A stretch of DNA of 64,000 nt from Paenibacillus xylanexedens (lineage in GTDB: Bacteria > Bacillota > Bacilli > Paenibacillales > Paenibacillaceae), in assembly GCF_017874615.1 (NCBI RefSeq), contig NZ_JAGIKV010000011.1, forward strand, positions 124,001-188,000. The letters are read 5' to 3'. A program made the translations under genes and the position numbers. Within the stretch, counting starts at the first letter, position 1. Every line of letters begins with the position of its first letter. The notes under the pieces were generated by a model. The model searched no databases. It had not been told where the DNA came from and saw only the letters and a list, made by a program, of their open reading frames with translations. Shown here one piece after another: positions 55,595 through 64,000 of the stretch.

Positions 55595-55612
55595 CGGCTC
55601 ATGTATGAGCCG
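55595..55612 (-). terminator. Terminator after the thioredoxin-like gene
   Basis: The perfect eight-base stem CGGCTCAT/ATGAGCCG with a two-base loop is followed by nine T residues on the minus strand. Confidence 0.93.
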
Positions 55613-55634
55613 CCGTTCATGAAGCTTTAGCTTT

Positions 55635-55979
55635 CTATTCCTCATCCTGGATATACATGGAGTGAATCTGTTGCAGCTGCTCTTCCAGACGTTCCAAGCG
55701 AACAAAACGATCCGCTCGAATATATTCCTTCTGCTCCACAAACATGATCATTGTTGGAACGGTAAAAATAAGAAACTTGGATGCAACCTCTTCCACTTCG
55801 TTAGCATTAATGTGACCCAGGTATATAGATGGATAAGGTTCAAGCAACGCCCTGATCTTGGGGAATAAAGCGTGACATACACTGCACTCTGGACGAGATA
55901 CATACAAAAAAACCAATTCATGTTGTTGAATAGCTTCTTCAACCATTTCTATCGTTGTTAACTCATGAATATCTTTCAT
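55635..55979 (-). CDS. Thioredoxin-like protein with CSVC motif
   Basis: The 114-aa protein has the thioredoxin fold pattern with the motif FLYVSRPECSVCHAL (active-site Cys-Ser-Val-Cys in the CXXC position, about residues 33-36) and the cis-Pro loop in FLIFTVPTMIMFVEQKE. The usual Trp before the first Cys is replaced by Glu, as in YbbN/YtpP-type thioredoxins. It is short and cytoplasmic, with no signal peptide. AAAGGG is ten bases before the ATG. It is divergent from the short secreted peptide gene at 56098. Confidence 0.9.
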   Translation of the reverse strand: MKDIHELTTIEMVEEAIQQHELVFLYVSRPECSVCHALFPKIRALLEPYPSIYLGHINANEVEEVASKFLIFTVPTMIMFVEQKEYIRADRFVRLERLEEQLQQIHSMYIQDEE

Positions 55980-56097
55980 AGAAGCTCAACCCTTTCAGTC
56001 ATTCAATAGCTTGCTCATTTAAACTTTTTCTTTTCAAGTATAGCCTATGTGCGTTAGAATCAAATGGAATATATCCCCATATAAAAGAGGTTATGGT

Positions 56098-56235
56098 ATG
56101 AAAAAATCATTCTTATTTCTGTTCACTGCCCTGGTAGTTGTTACTTCCTTCTCGGCGTATTCACCTGTGTCGAATGCCTCTGGCGATATTGGAGTCAGTT
56201 TGTTGTCCGATCGTCAGCAAGGTACAGTAAAGTAG
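56098..56235 (+). CDS. Short secreted peptide precursor, 45 aa (Phr-like layout)
   Basis: The frame begins MKKSFLFLF, has a basic start, a hydrophobic core (FLFTALVVVTSFSA) and an apparent signal peptidase site near VSNASG, leaving a mature tail of about 17 residues ending DRQQGTVK. Size and layout resemble exported signalling peptides such as Phr/NprX precursors, in which a short C-terminal piece is the signal. No Rap-type receptor gene is adjacent, so the role is uncertain. The start is the ATG at 56098 with AGAGG upstream; an in-frame ATG at 56047 has no site. A strong hairpin follows. Confidence 0.55.
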   Translation: MKKSFLFLFTALVVVTSFSAYSPVSNASGDIGVSLLSDRQQGTVK

Positions 56236-56251
56236 TACTTGTTCAGAAAGT

Positions 56252-56294
56252 AACAGGCGACAATTCGGATAACATCTGAATTAGTCGCCTGCTT
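56252..56294. terminator. Bidirectional terminator between secreted peptide and DUF3817 genes
   Basis: A long stem, CAGGCGAC/GTCGCCTG plus AATTCGGA paired with CTGAATT, lies between the two convergent genes with T-rich sides. Confidence 0.88.
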
Positions 56295-56314
56295 TAATTT
56301 ATTCTTATTGATTT

Positions 56315-56617
56315 TTATTTCCAATTTCTCTTCCGAAGATAAGATTCAAATACAAAAGTTCCAAACGGCAAAAGACCGGCCATTCCACCCATTAACCAGC
56401 GTGTTATCTTCCACTTTTTGACCAGAGCCAAGTGAACTAGCGCAATAAGGTACAAAGGAAACAAAATACCATGAATCATGCCCATTACGGCTACAGCGGA
56501 AGAGATATCTGCAAAATATTTCAGAGGCATAGCAATAAAAATCAACAGAAGTAAGGATACACCCTCCCATATGCCCGCAATTCTGAATCGGCCTGTCACT
56601 GTCTTCATAAAGTCCAT
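56315..56617 (-). CDS. DUF3817 membrane protein
   Basis: The protein of about 100 aa matches DUF3817, a small integral membrane family: three helices (GRFRIAGIWEGVSLLLLIF, AVAVMGMIHGILFPLYLI and MGGMAGLLPFGTFVFE) with the conserved WEG and HG positions. Function of the family is unknown. The start is uncertain: a GTG at 56623, ATG at 56617 and ATG at 56605 share one AAAGGTGAG site; the middle one is given. It is convergent with the secreted peptide gene and follows the LacI gene by about 190 bases. Confidence 0.85.
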   Translation of the reverse strand: MDFMKTVTGRFRIAGIWEGVSLLLLIFIAMPLKYFADISSAVAVMGMIHGILFPLYLIALVHLALVKKWKITRWLMGGMAGLLPFGTFVFESYLRKRNWK

Positions 56618-56814
56618 TCTCACCTTTCCCGCTAATCAATTGTGAAATATGTAACTTGTAACATGATACGAAAACTTCACGCCACATCTCCGTACAAAAT
56701 ATGTCGTTCTGAAGCTCATCTTCAGTATAACGTATGAGTTTGACTCGAAGATGCTTCAAATTTGAATAATTATTGAATCCATAAAACCAGATTCCCACAT
56801 CGGGTCTTACGGAT

Positions 56815-57783
56815 TCAAGTCGTGTCACGCTCGATCAGCTGGTATGTCAGCTGCTCTGTCTTCAACTCTGTTTTACCCAATACGGCCCACAACTGGTGAA
56901 AAGCCTGAGTCGATTGTTCTGCAATCGGATTGTGTATGGTCGTGATTCCAAGAACACGGGAAAGCTCGATATCATCAAACCCCACAATGGCGAGTTGTTC
57001 CGGTACCTGAATATTCCGTCTGCGTGCTTCACTCAGAATGCCGATGGCTGCATAATCATTTGAACATAATACGGCCTGTGGAAGTTCTGGCCCCTCAGCC
57101 ATTCTTCGCATCGCTTCTTCGCCATCGGAGGAGCTGAATACGGAATATTGATATGCTTCAGTCCACACATGCAACCTTCTACTCTTCATGAAAGATTCAA
57201 AGGCTTCACGGCGGCTCTGGGTATTCAGACTTTCAGCCCTGCCAAATGCATTTGCAATTCGAGTGTATCCTCTCGAAAACAGATGCTCCAGAGCTAACTT
57301 ATACCCCTCTGCCTGATCCATAGCAACAGACGGAATCTCGTCATTCCCCATTCGCTGCCAGGAGACAATCGGACCGTATTCCATATACGCCTTTAATTTC
57401 CGAGGATCATTGACACAAGCAATAATAACTAGCCCATCCACTCGTTTGCTGCGCAGATCTTCGAATGCCTGCAATTCAATCTCCGGATCTCCACGGGATG
57501 TATAGATAATCGTCTGAAACCCAAAATCCATGGCTGTATCAATGAATTGATTCATGAAGGTAAGAATGATCTCACCTGTGGTAGAGGTCACAATTCCAAT
57601 CTGCTTTGTTTGCCCTGTAGATAACGATACCGCATTCCGGTTGGGAATATAATTCAACTGTTTCATAATATCCGTTATGATCTGTCTTGCTTCATCACTA
57701 ACATACGGAGAATGATTAATCACGCGTGACACTGTCGCTTTTGAGTAACCGGACCGCTTCATAATTTCATCAAACTTGGACAT
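56815..57783 (-). CDS. LacI family transcriptional regulator
   Basis: The 322-aa protein has a LacI HTH with a shorter lead (about 1-45, GYSKATVSRVINHSPYVSDEARQ) and a periplasmic-binding-like domain (from about 55, QIGIVTSTTGEIILTFMNQF). The hinge NYIPNRNAVSLS is regular. It is divergent from the GH1 gene and probably controls it through the GalR-like palindrome at 57858-57873. AGGGAG precedes the ATG. Confidence 0.93.
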   Translation of the reverse strand: MSKFDEIMKRSGYSKATVSRVINHSPYVSDEARQIITDIMKQLNYIPNRNAVSLSTGQTKQIGIVTSTTGEIILTFMNQFIDTAMDFGFQTIIYTSRGDPEIELQAFEDLRSKRVDGLVIIACVNDPRKLKAYMEYGPIVSWQRMGNDEIPSVAMDQAEGYKLALEHLFSRGYTRIANAFGRAESLNTQSRREAFESFMKSRRLHVWTEAYQYSVFSSSDGEEAMRRMAEGPELPQAVLCSNDYAAIGILSEARRRNIQVPEQLAIVGFDDIELSRVLGITTIHNPIAEQSTQAFHQLWAVLGKTELKTEQLTYQLIERDTT

Positions 57784-57857
57784 CGGAGACTCCCTTCTTG
57801 CTAACGAACTATAGAATAATAGTATGCCTTAGATTGGGGTCAAAAGTAAAACTTGAC

Positions 57858-57873
57858 GTGTAACCCGTTACAA
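57858..57873. promoter_or_regulatory. GalR/LacI-type operator overlapping a candidate GH1 promoter
   Basis: The palindrome TGTAAC-CC-GTTACA (within GTGTAACCCGTTACAA) fits the GalR consensus except at the central G. A TTGACG hexamer lies just to its left on the plus strand, so a bound repressor would cover the promoter of the GH1 gene and lie 75 bases before the LacI start. Confidence 0.65.
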
Positions 57874-57913
57874 CGTTTAAGCTTTTTTTATGTCATATAT
57901 GAATCATCTTAAA

Positions 57914-59558
<1,645 letters not shown>

Positions 59559-59689
59559 GGATCTTTAAGCAAACGTAACAGATACATTCTTCTATCCCTC
59601 AGACAAATCACATGAAAAAGTGTCGGTTATACGATACCTTGGCATGTTTTCTGTTTGGGGGATTTTATTTTTATTTTCAAAAAGAAACA

Positions 59690-59708
59690 CCCGATGATAC
59701 ACATCGGG
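59690..59708 (-). terminator. Terminator after the maltose acetyltransferase gene
   Basis: The stem CCCGATG/CATCGGG with a five-base loop is followed by GTTTCTTTTT on the minus strand. Confidence 0.85.
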
Positions 59709-59752
59709 CATTCTCATTAGCTACTATCACGTTGTTTACTATTTATTCTTCA

Positions 59753-60376
59753 CTATATGTTCTTCACTACATCCCTGCTGTACTTGGTTTTGTCTTCTTC
59801 TGTTATCTTGCGAATGACCCTGCAAGGATTACCCGCAGCAATCACACCAGACGGTATACTCTTGGTCACTACGCTCCCTGCGCCGATGATCGTATTATCC
59901 CCAATCGTCACACCGGCAAGAACTGTCACACCGCCACCGATCCACACATTATTGCCCACCGAGATGGGTCCAACGATCTCCAGACCTTCATTGCGCTGCT
60001 CAACATCATACGGGTGGCCTGCTGTATAAAATCCGCAATTGGGAGCAACAAAAACGTTATCTCCAAAACTGATTTTTCCTCCATCCAGCATGACAATATT
60101 ATGATTGCTATAGAAGTTCTCACCGATTTCAATATTATAGCCGTAATCACATACAAATGGCTGTTCAATCAGGAAACGATCGGTCGTTTTCCCGAGCAGT
60201 TTCTTAATTAACGCTTCTCTTTCATTGATTTTACCTGGATGGAGCTGGTTATAATCGTAACAAAGCCCTTTGGCATACAAACGCTCTTCAATTAACTCTT
60301 GATCATAATTGGCGTTATACAAGAGCCCTAATTGAGATTTCTCTTTTTCAGTCATCATTTCGTAAGCACTTCCCAT
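59753..60376 (-). CDS. maa: Maltose O-acetyltransferase, left-handed beta-helix
   Basis: The 207-aa protein (or about 200 from a later ATG) matches the Maa/NodL/LacA family of sugar O-acetyltransferases: MMTEKEKSQLGLLYNANYDQEL at the start, the hexapeptide beta-helix with VMLDGGKISFGDNVFVAPNCGFYTAGHPYD (catalytic His in AGHP), and the acetyl-CoA loop IGDNTIIGAGSVVTKSIPSGVIAAGNPCRVIR. It adds acetyl to maltose or glucose during detoxification of non-metabolisable sugars. Start is uncertain: ATG at 60376 has little site, ATG at 60358 or 60355 fits the family better. Confidence 0.92.
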   Translation of the reverse strand: MGSAYEMMTEKEKSQLGLLYNANYDQELIEERLYAKGLCYDYNQLHPGKINEREALIKKLLGKTTDRFLIEQPFVCDYGYNIEIGENFYSNHNIVMLDGGKISFGDNVFVAPNCGFYTAGHPYDVEQRNEGLEIVGPISVGNNVWIGGGVTVLAGVTIGDNTIIGAGSVVTKSIPSGVIAAGNPCRVIRKITEEDKTKYSRDVVKNI

Positions 60377-60529
60377 CTTCTATCTATAAATAAGTTAAAG
60401 CTCTATCTCTCTAAAAATACTTTTTAAAACTCTTTTAATTATATAGATTACGATGAATAAAGCAAGTTTTGCTCGATATGAAAATGGTTTATTTCACTGA
60501 CGCGTACTCTAGCGTATCAACAATAAAAA

Positions 60530-60566
60530 AACCTCTACCCCCATTAACTATGGGAATGCAGAGGTT
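60530..60566 (-). terminator. Terminator after the MFS exporter gene
   Basis: The stem AACCTCT/AGAGGTT with an inner CCCAT/ATGGG is followed by TTTTTTATTG on the minus strand, 26 bases past the MFS stop. Confidence 0.9.
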
Positions 60567-60591
60567 CAAGCTTTTGTCTAATTTCTTTATT

Positions 60592-61755
60592 CTAAGCAAC
60601 CGCCTGAACGGTTTTTTCCTTAACGCTAATGGCATAGATGGCAGACACCAAACCAAGCAGAATCAGAACAGAACCAACCCATCCGGTGTTCAGAATCGAT
60701 GAATGATCGATCACCATACCGCCGATATAGGTACCTAGTGCAATACCTGCATGTGCAATACCTGAATTGGTGCTGATTAGCGTTTCGGCTGTTTCCGGCG
60801 AAGTTTTGATAATCAGACTGTTCTGTACAGGCGTAACCGTCCAGCTCAGTGCACTCCAGATGCTTAACAATATCAAGAAGGCAATCAAAGGCAATTGAAC
60901 ACTGAACGGAATGACAGCCATACTCACGATAAAGGGAATCAGCACAATGATAATGGCTTTAGCAGGATGCAGACGATCGGATAACATGCCCCCGATGCCT
61001 CCACCTGCAACAGCGGCGATTCCAAACATCATATAGATAAAGGTGACCATCGTCGCGCTGGCACCCAGCGTTTCTTGCAGAAACGGTGTGAAATACGCAT
61101 ATAAAGTCAAGTGACCCGCAAGCACAAGCAAAGTCGTAGCATGGATTGCCAACATTTTCGGATTCCACAGAGCCTTAAGTTGTTTCTTCAGGGATATAGC
61201 AGGAATAGGCTGTACACGGTCCATCGCAATCCAGATCGCTACCATAACCACTACTGTGAGAATAGCGATCAACATAAACACCTCACGCCAGCCTGCCAAA
61301 TTGCCTACAAAGATTCCAAGAGGTACACCCAGAATAAGTGATGCACTGCCTCCCATGGTAATGGTCCCCACGGCGCGTCCTTTATATTGTGGTTCCACAA
61401 TGCGCGCTGCAAGGGTCAGGGAGAGCACAAAAATAAGTGAACCTGTTGCGGCTCCGAGTGCTCTACCCGCCATCAGCATATAAAAGCTGGTACTGAACGC
61501 AGAGATCAGATTACTGATCAGAAATACAAACAGCGTACACATATATACTTTTTTACGCTCGAATCTGGCTGTCATATTTAATAAAATCGGTGCAGACAAC
61601 GCATAGACAAGTGAGAAAATAGAGATTAAATACCCGGCTTTCGCCAGGGAAAGATGAAGATCCGTAGCAATCAGGTCCAGAATTCCGCCCAAGATCAGCT
61701 CAACGGTTCCGACCACAAATGCTGCGATAGCAAGCACATATACTTTCTTATTCAT
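60592..61755 (-). CDS. MFS transporter, DHA1 drug or sugar efflux type
   Basis: The 387-aa protein has twelve predicted helices. The early VVGTVELILGGILDLIATDLHLSLAKAGYLISIF region and the A-type loop NMTARFERKKVYMC place it with the DHA1/AraJ/YdhP exporters, as does GALGAATGSLIFVLSLTLAARIV near helix 4. The start at 61755 has GAGGAGG upstream; a longer frame to 61815 is less likely. It lies 127 bases downstream of the TrmB regulator on the same strand, with a terminator between them. The substrate is unknown. Confidence 0.92.
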   Translation of the reverse strand: MNKKVYVLAIAAFVVGTVELILGGILDLIATDLHLSLAKAGYLISIFSLVYALSAPILLNMTARFERKKVYMCTLFVFLISNLISAFSTSFYMLMAGRALGAATGSLIFVLSLTLAARIVEPQYKGRAVGTITMGGSASLILGVPLGIFVGNLAGWREVFMLIAILTVVVMVAIWIAMDRVQPIPAISLKKQLKALWNPKMLAIHATTLLVLAGHLTLYAYFTPFLQETLGASATMVTFIYMMFGIAAVAGGGIGGMLSDRLHPAKAIIIVLIPFIVSMAVIPFSVQLPLIAFLILLSIWSALSWTVTPVQNSLIIKTSPETAETLISTNSGIAHAGIALGTYIGGMVIDHSSILNTGWVGSVLILLGLVSAIYAISVKEKTVQAVA

Positions 61756-61857
61756 TTTTGAATCCTCCTCAAAAGTTACAACTACGATAGTAACCCATAA
61801 GAATGGAAGTTTCAATAGTTATTTTCATGATTATTTTCAAAAAAAAGATATAACAAA

Positions 61858-61884
61858 AAAACTATTCTCCAAGAGAATAGTTTT
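61858..61884 (-). terminator. Terminator overlapping the TrmB stop codon
   Basis: The stem ACTATTCTC/GAGAATAGT with a three-base loop overlaps the last codon and is followed by TTTTTTGTT on the minus strand. Confidence 0.9.
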
Positions 61885-62635
61885 AATAGATCAATCTGGT
61901 GAGCAGTTTCTCGATTTCAGCATCCTGTAACAGTTGGTCACCGTATTTTTTGGTAATTTGAGTAAGCGCAACATCATGGTAGAAATAATCGGTCATTGCT
62001 TTAACAATCGGTTTGGACATCGTTTTGATGGCTCGCCATGAATCATGCTCCACACCGGCAAATAGCAGATATGCATGATCCACAATAAGCAGCTGTGAAG
62101 GTTCTGGCGCATCAAGCAATGGAATCAACGAGTATATCCGGTTTAAGGATGTCTCCATACCCCCAACGGCAAGTACTTCAACGTACACGCCCTGCTTTTC
62201 CTTCTGCTCCAGCAGTTCACGATATTTCTCCATTCGCTCATTCCAGGCCAGAAAAAGAATCGATGAATCTGCTTCCTCAATAAGCTGTTCGATATTCGAT
62301 GCGATGGACGACTCATCTTTTAACGTCCAGATATGCTCATCTGTAAATGTACGTTTGATTTTGTAACTCTTCAATTCCTCAATATCTTTCTCAAAATCAG
62401 CCTTGATCTTATGAATAATAGACTGAAGATCCACAGCCATATATAGTTTTTTCTTCCCATCCATCGTTGTCAGCACCGTTCCCTTGTCGATCAGGCGATT
62501 AAGTACTTCATAGATTTTGGCTTTGGGAACGTTGGAGTAATTAACAATCGATGTGGCATCAAGCGGTTCATCCTGCGCGAATATAGCCTCGTATACCTGA
62601 CTTTCATATTGTGTAAACCCGAATTTCTGCAACAT
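61883..62635 (-). CDS. TrmB family sugar-responsive transcriptional regulator
   Basis: The 250-aa protein has the TrmB-type winged helix (about 5-75, LQKFGFTQYESQVYEAIFAQDEPLDATSIVNYSNVPKAKIYEVLNRLIDKG) followed by a coiled region and a TrmB C-terminal-like domain (about 115-245, with DSSILFLAWNERMEKYRELLEQKE and AYLLFAGVEHD). TrmB proteins are better known from archaea and bind sugars; bacterial members occur in Bacilli. It may regulate the following MFS transporter gene. The start has a poorly placed GGGATG (about 14 bases). Confidence 0.9.
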   Translation of the reverse strand: MLQKFGFTQYESQVYEAIFAQDEPLDATSIVNYSNVPKAKIYEVLNRLIDKGTVLTTMDGKKKLYMAVDLQSIIHKIKADFEKDIEELKSYKIKRTFTDEHIWTLKDESSIASNIEQLIEEADSSILFLAWNERMEKYRELLEQKEKQGVYVEVLAVGGMETSLNRIYSLIPLLDAPEPSQLLIVDHAYLLFAGVEHDSWRAIKTMSKPIVKAMTDYFYHDVALTQITKKYGDQLLQDAEIEKLLTRLIY

Positions 62636-62722
62636 GGTTTGGATCGGCGCATCCCTTCTTAGTGTGTCTGGTCTATCTAGTTTAGACGCATGAACTTCCC
62701 ATGTCCAGTTTATCCCACGTGG

Positions 62723-64000
62723 CTATGTCCGATCCCAAAAGCGCTGCTGGGTCATCGTTTGAATGAATTGCTCTGCAAACGCCGCAGGCTGCTGTTCCAC
62801 AATGACGCCAGGTTTGCCTATAATGCCGACCGGTTGGATCACCGCTGCACCCGTCGGTGTAGCACCGATCGGTTTGAAATGATTGTACGTTTCGATCGCA
62901 TAGGATCGGGTGTATTTCTGAACATAATCGTTTTCCTGCTGTCCTCCAACAATGAACAGACCATCATATACCAAGGGCGAGCCGGTCAAAAAGCTGTCGT
63001 CCACCTTGAGCTCCACATTCCCCGTTCCACGCACCACACCCTGTCTTTCATGTAAAATGACCGGTTGAAGTCCCGCTCCCTTAAGCTCTTCCAAAATGTA
63101 TTGTGTGCTCAGGCCATCGAACCCTTCCCCAACAATCACTCCGACACGCAATGTCTTGGGAGAAAACACCGTATTTGCCATGCTGAGCGCAGGTGACGAC
63201 TTCGTCACTGGAGATTCAGGAACGTTAGGTACATTGACTCCGAGTTCAACGGCCAGAATGGTCGCCAGCTCTGTGCTGACATGACCCAACATATTCACAA
63301 CCTGCTGACGGATGGAAACATCCTTTACCTTCCCAAGTTCAAACGTGAGTGCCTGAATGATATGGCTTCTCTCTAAGCCGTTCATGCTGTTCCAGAATAA
63401 ACGTGCCTGTGAGAAGTGATCCAGGAAGCTCGGTGCCGTTTTCCGTTCCTTGAGACCTTGCACTGTGGAAGGGTAGGTTACAAAGCCACCCTTGGTACCA
63501 GGCACAGTATAGGGAGAATTGTTGGCAAGAGAATTTTCATGATAGGCAACTCTTCCCCGATCAATCGTATACCGGGAAGCGCCGTCTCTCTGGTTGTTAT
63601 GTACAGGGCATACAGGGCGATTGATCGGCAATTCCTGATAATTCGTACCTACCCTTGCCAATTGTGTATCCGTATACGAGAACAGTCGGCCTTGAAGCAG
63701 TGGATCATTGCTGAAGTCAATGCCACGTACAATGTTGCCTGGATGGAAAGCCGACTGTTCCGTTTCTGCAAATACATTCTCGACATTTTGGTTAATCGTC
63801 ATTTTGCCAATGATTTGTACCGGAATATCTTCTTCAGGCCATAATTTCGTTGCATCCAAAATATCAAAATCAAACTTGAATTCATCTGCTTCTTCCAGTA
63901 CCTGTAGTCCGAGTTCGAACTCTGCGAAGTTGCCTGCGTGGATATTCTCCCACAGATCTCTGCGATGAAAGTCCGGATCTGCACCTCCCAGCTTTTGAGC
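62723..64000 (-). CDS. katE: Large-subunit catalase, C-terminal part (runs off the window edge)
   Basis: The 425 visible codons cover the back half of a clade 2 heme catalase, which breaks down hydrogen peroxide. The heme-ligand Tyr is in GRLFSYTDTQLARVG, and QELPINRPVCPVHNNQRDG is typical. The C-terminal 140 residues form the flavodoxin/GATase-like domain found only in large catalases (LRVGVIVGEGFDGLSTQYILEEL and DGLFIVGGQQEND). The frame continues past base 64000; codons further upstream are intact (RRDLWENIHAGNFAEFELGL). In spore-formers such KatE/KatX proteins are stress- or spore-linked. Confidence 0.94.
   Translation of the reverse strand, partial: AQKLGGADPDFHRRDLWENIHAGNFAEFELGLQVLEEADEFKFDFDILDATKLWPEEDIPVQIIGKMTINQNVENVFAETEQSAFHPGNIVRGIDFSNDPLLQGRLFSYTDTQLARVGTNYQELPINRPVCPVHNNQRDGASRYTIDRGRVAYHENSLANNSPYTVPGTKGGFVTYPSTVQGLKERKTAPSFLDHFSQARLFWNSMNGLERSHIIQALTFELGKVKDVSIRQQVVNMLGHVSTELATILAVELGVNVPNVPESPVTKSSPALSMANTVFSPKTLRVGVIVGEGFDGLSTQYILEELKGAGLQPVILHERQGVVRGTGNVELKVDDSFLTGSPLVYDGLFIVGGQQENDYVQKYTRSYAIETYNHFKPIGATPTGAAVIQPVGIIGKPGVIVEQQPAAFAEQFIQTMTQQRFWDRT

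Noticed and set aside
56346..56828. A 160-codon minus-strand frame between DUF3817 and LacI
   Set aside because: It overlaps both genes in another frame, has no ribosome site, and its translation shows no domain.

Overview
The window looks like chromosomal DNA of a Gram-positive, endospore-forming Firmicute, most likely Paenibacillus. The main reasons are strong AGGAGG-type ribosome binding sites with frequent TTG and GTG starts, a BclB-like collagen exosporium protein, many AraC/LacI/GntR-controlled sugar loci, lipoprotein-dependent ABC importers without their own ATPases, and a MITE-like repeat of a type I recall from Paenibacillus genomes. No rRNA, tRNA, CRISPR array, phage or transposase gene was seen. 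Both ends cut a gene: a cytochrome P450 on the left and a large KatE-type catalase on the right. Most genes lie on the minus strand.

Left third (1-17 kb). A P450 fragment is followed by a DAO-family FAD oxidoreductase that overlaps a small coiled-coil gene. A minus-strand run at 3.3-9.6 kb holds a GT2 glycosyltransferase, a class III (glutamate-1-semialdehyde type) aminotransferase, a zinc alcohol dehydrogenase, an MFS transporter, a DUF1349 protein and a HAD phosphatase. It faces a convergent AraC regulator and reads like an uncharacterised amino-sugar or aminopolyol pathway with export. Next come an ECF sigma factor with an overlapping DUF4179 membrane partner, a TetR regulator, and an Lsa-type ABC-F ribosome protection gene. 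The ABC-F gene has a long leader with a 42-codon upstream ORF whose 3' end lies inside a terminator hairpin, the layout of translation-controlled attenuation. After that come a small membrane protein, a Qnr-like pentapeptide protein, a decayed GNAT acetyltransferase and an Asp23/Gls24 protein.

Middle (17-37.7 kb). A GntR-led peptide-utilisation operon encodes an M20 amidohydrolase, a peptide-binding lipoprotein, two permeases, an S9 peptidase and an unknown protein; a clear palindromic operator lies in front of it. Then follow two Gfo/Idh/MocA dehydrogenases flanking an AraC regulator, and an alpha-mannoside locus: GH38 and GH125 mannosidases, a sugar-binding lipoprotein, two permeases and a GntR-LacI hybrid regulator.

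Right part (37.9-64 kb). A 1,748-residue bacillopeptidase F-like subtilase with a possible leader peptide precedes the collagen-like exosporium protein and a ChbG/YdjC deacetylase. Glycan genes resume with a GH29 fucosidase and divergent AraC regulator, then a GH30 enzyme with an Lpl-type ABC importer under a LacI regulator, with matching palindromic operators before both the importer and the regulator. A thioredoxin-like protein, a short secreted peptide, a DUF3817 protein, a LacI/GH1 6-phospho-beta-glucosidase pair with the MITE-like element between them, a maltose acetyltransferase, an MFS exporter, a TrmB regulator and the catalase complete the window.

Taken together, GH38, GH125, GH29, GH30, two sugar importers and two MocA dehydrogenases suggest growth on mannose- and fucose-containing glycans such as N-glycan or plant/fungal polysaccharide fragments. 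The importers must borrow a shared ATPase of the MsmX or Dpp/Opp type from elsewhere in the genome.
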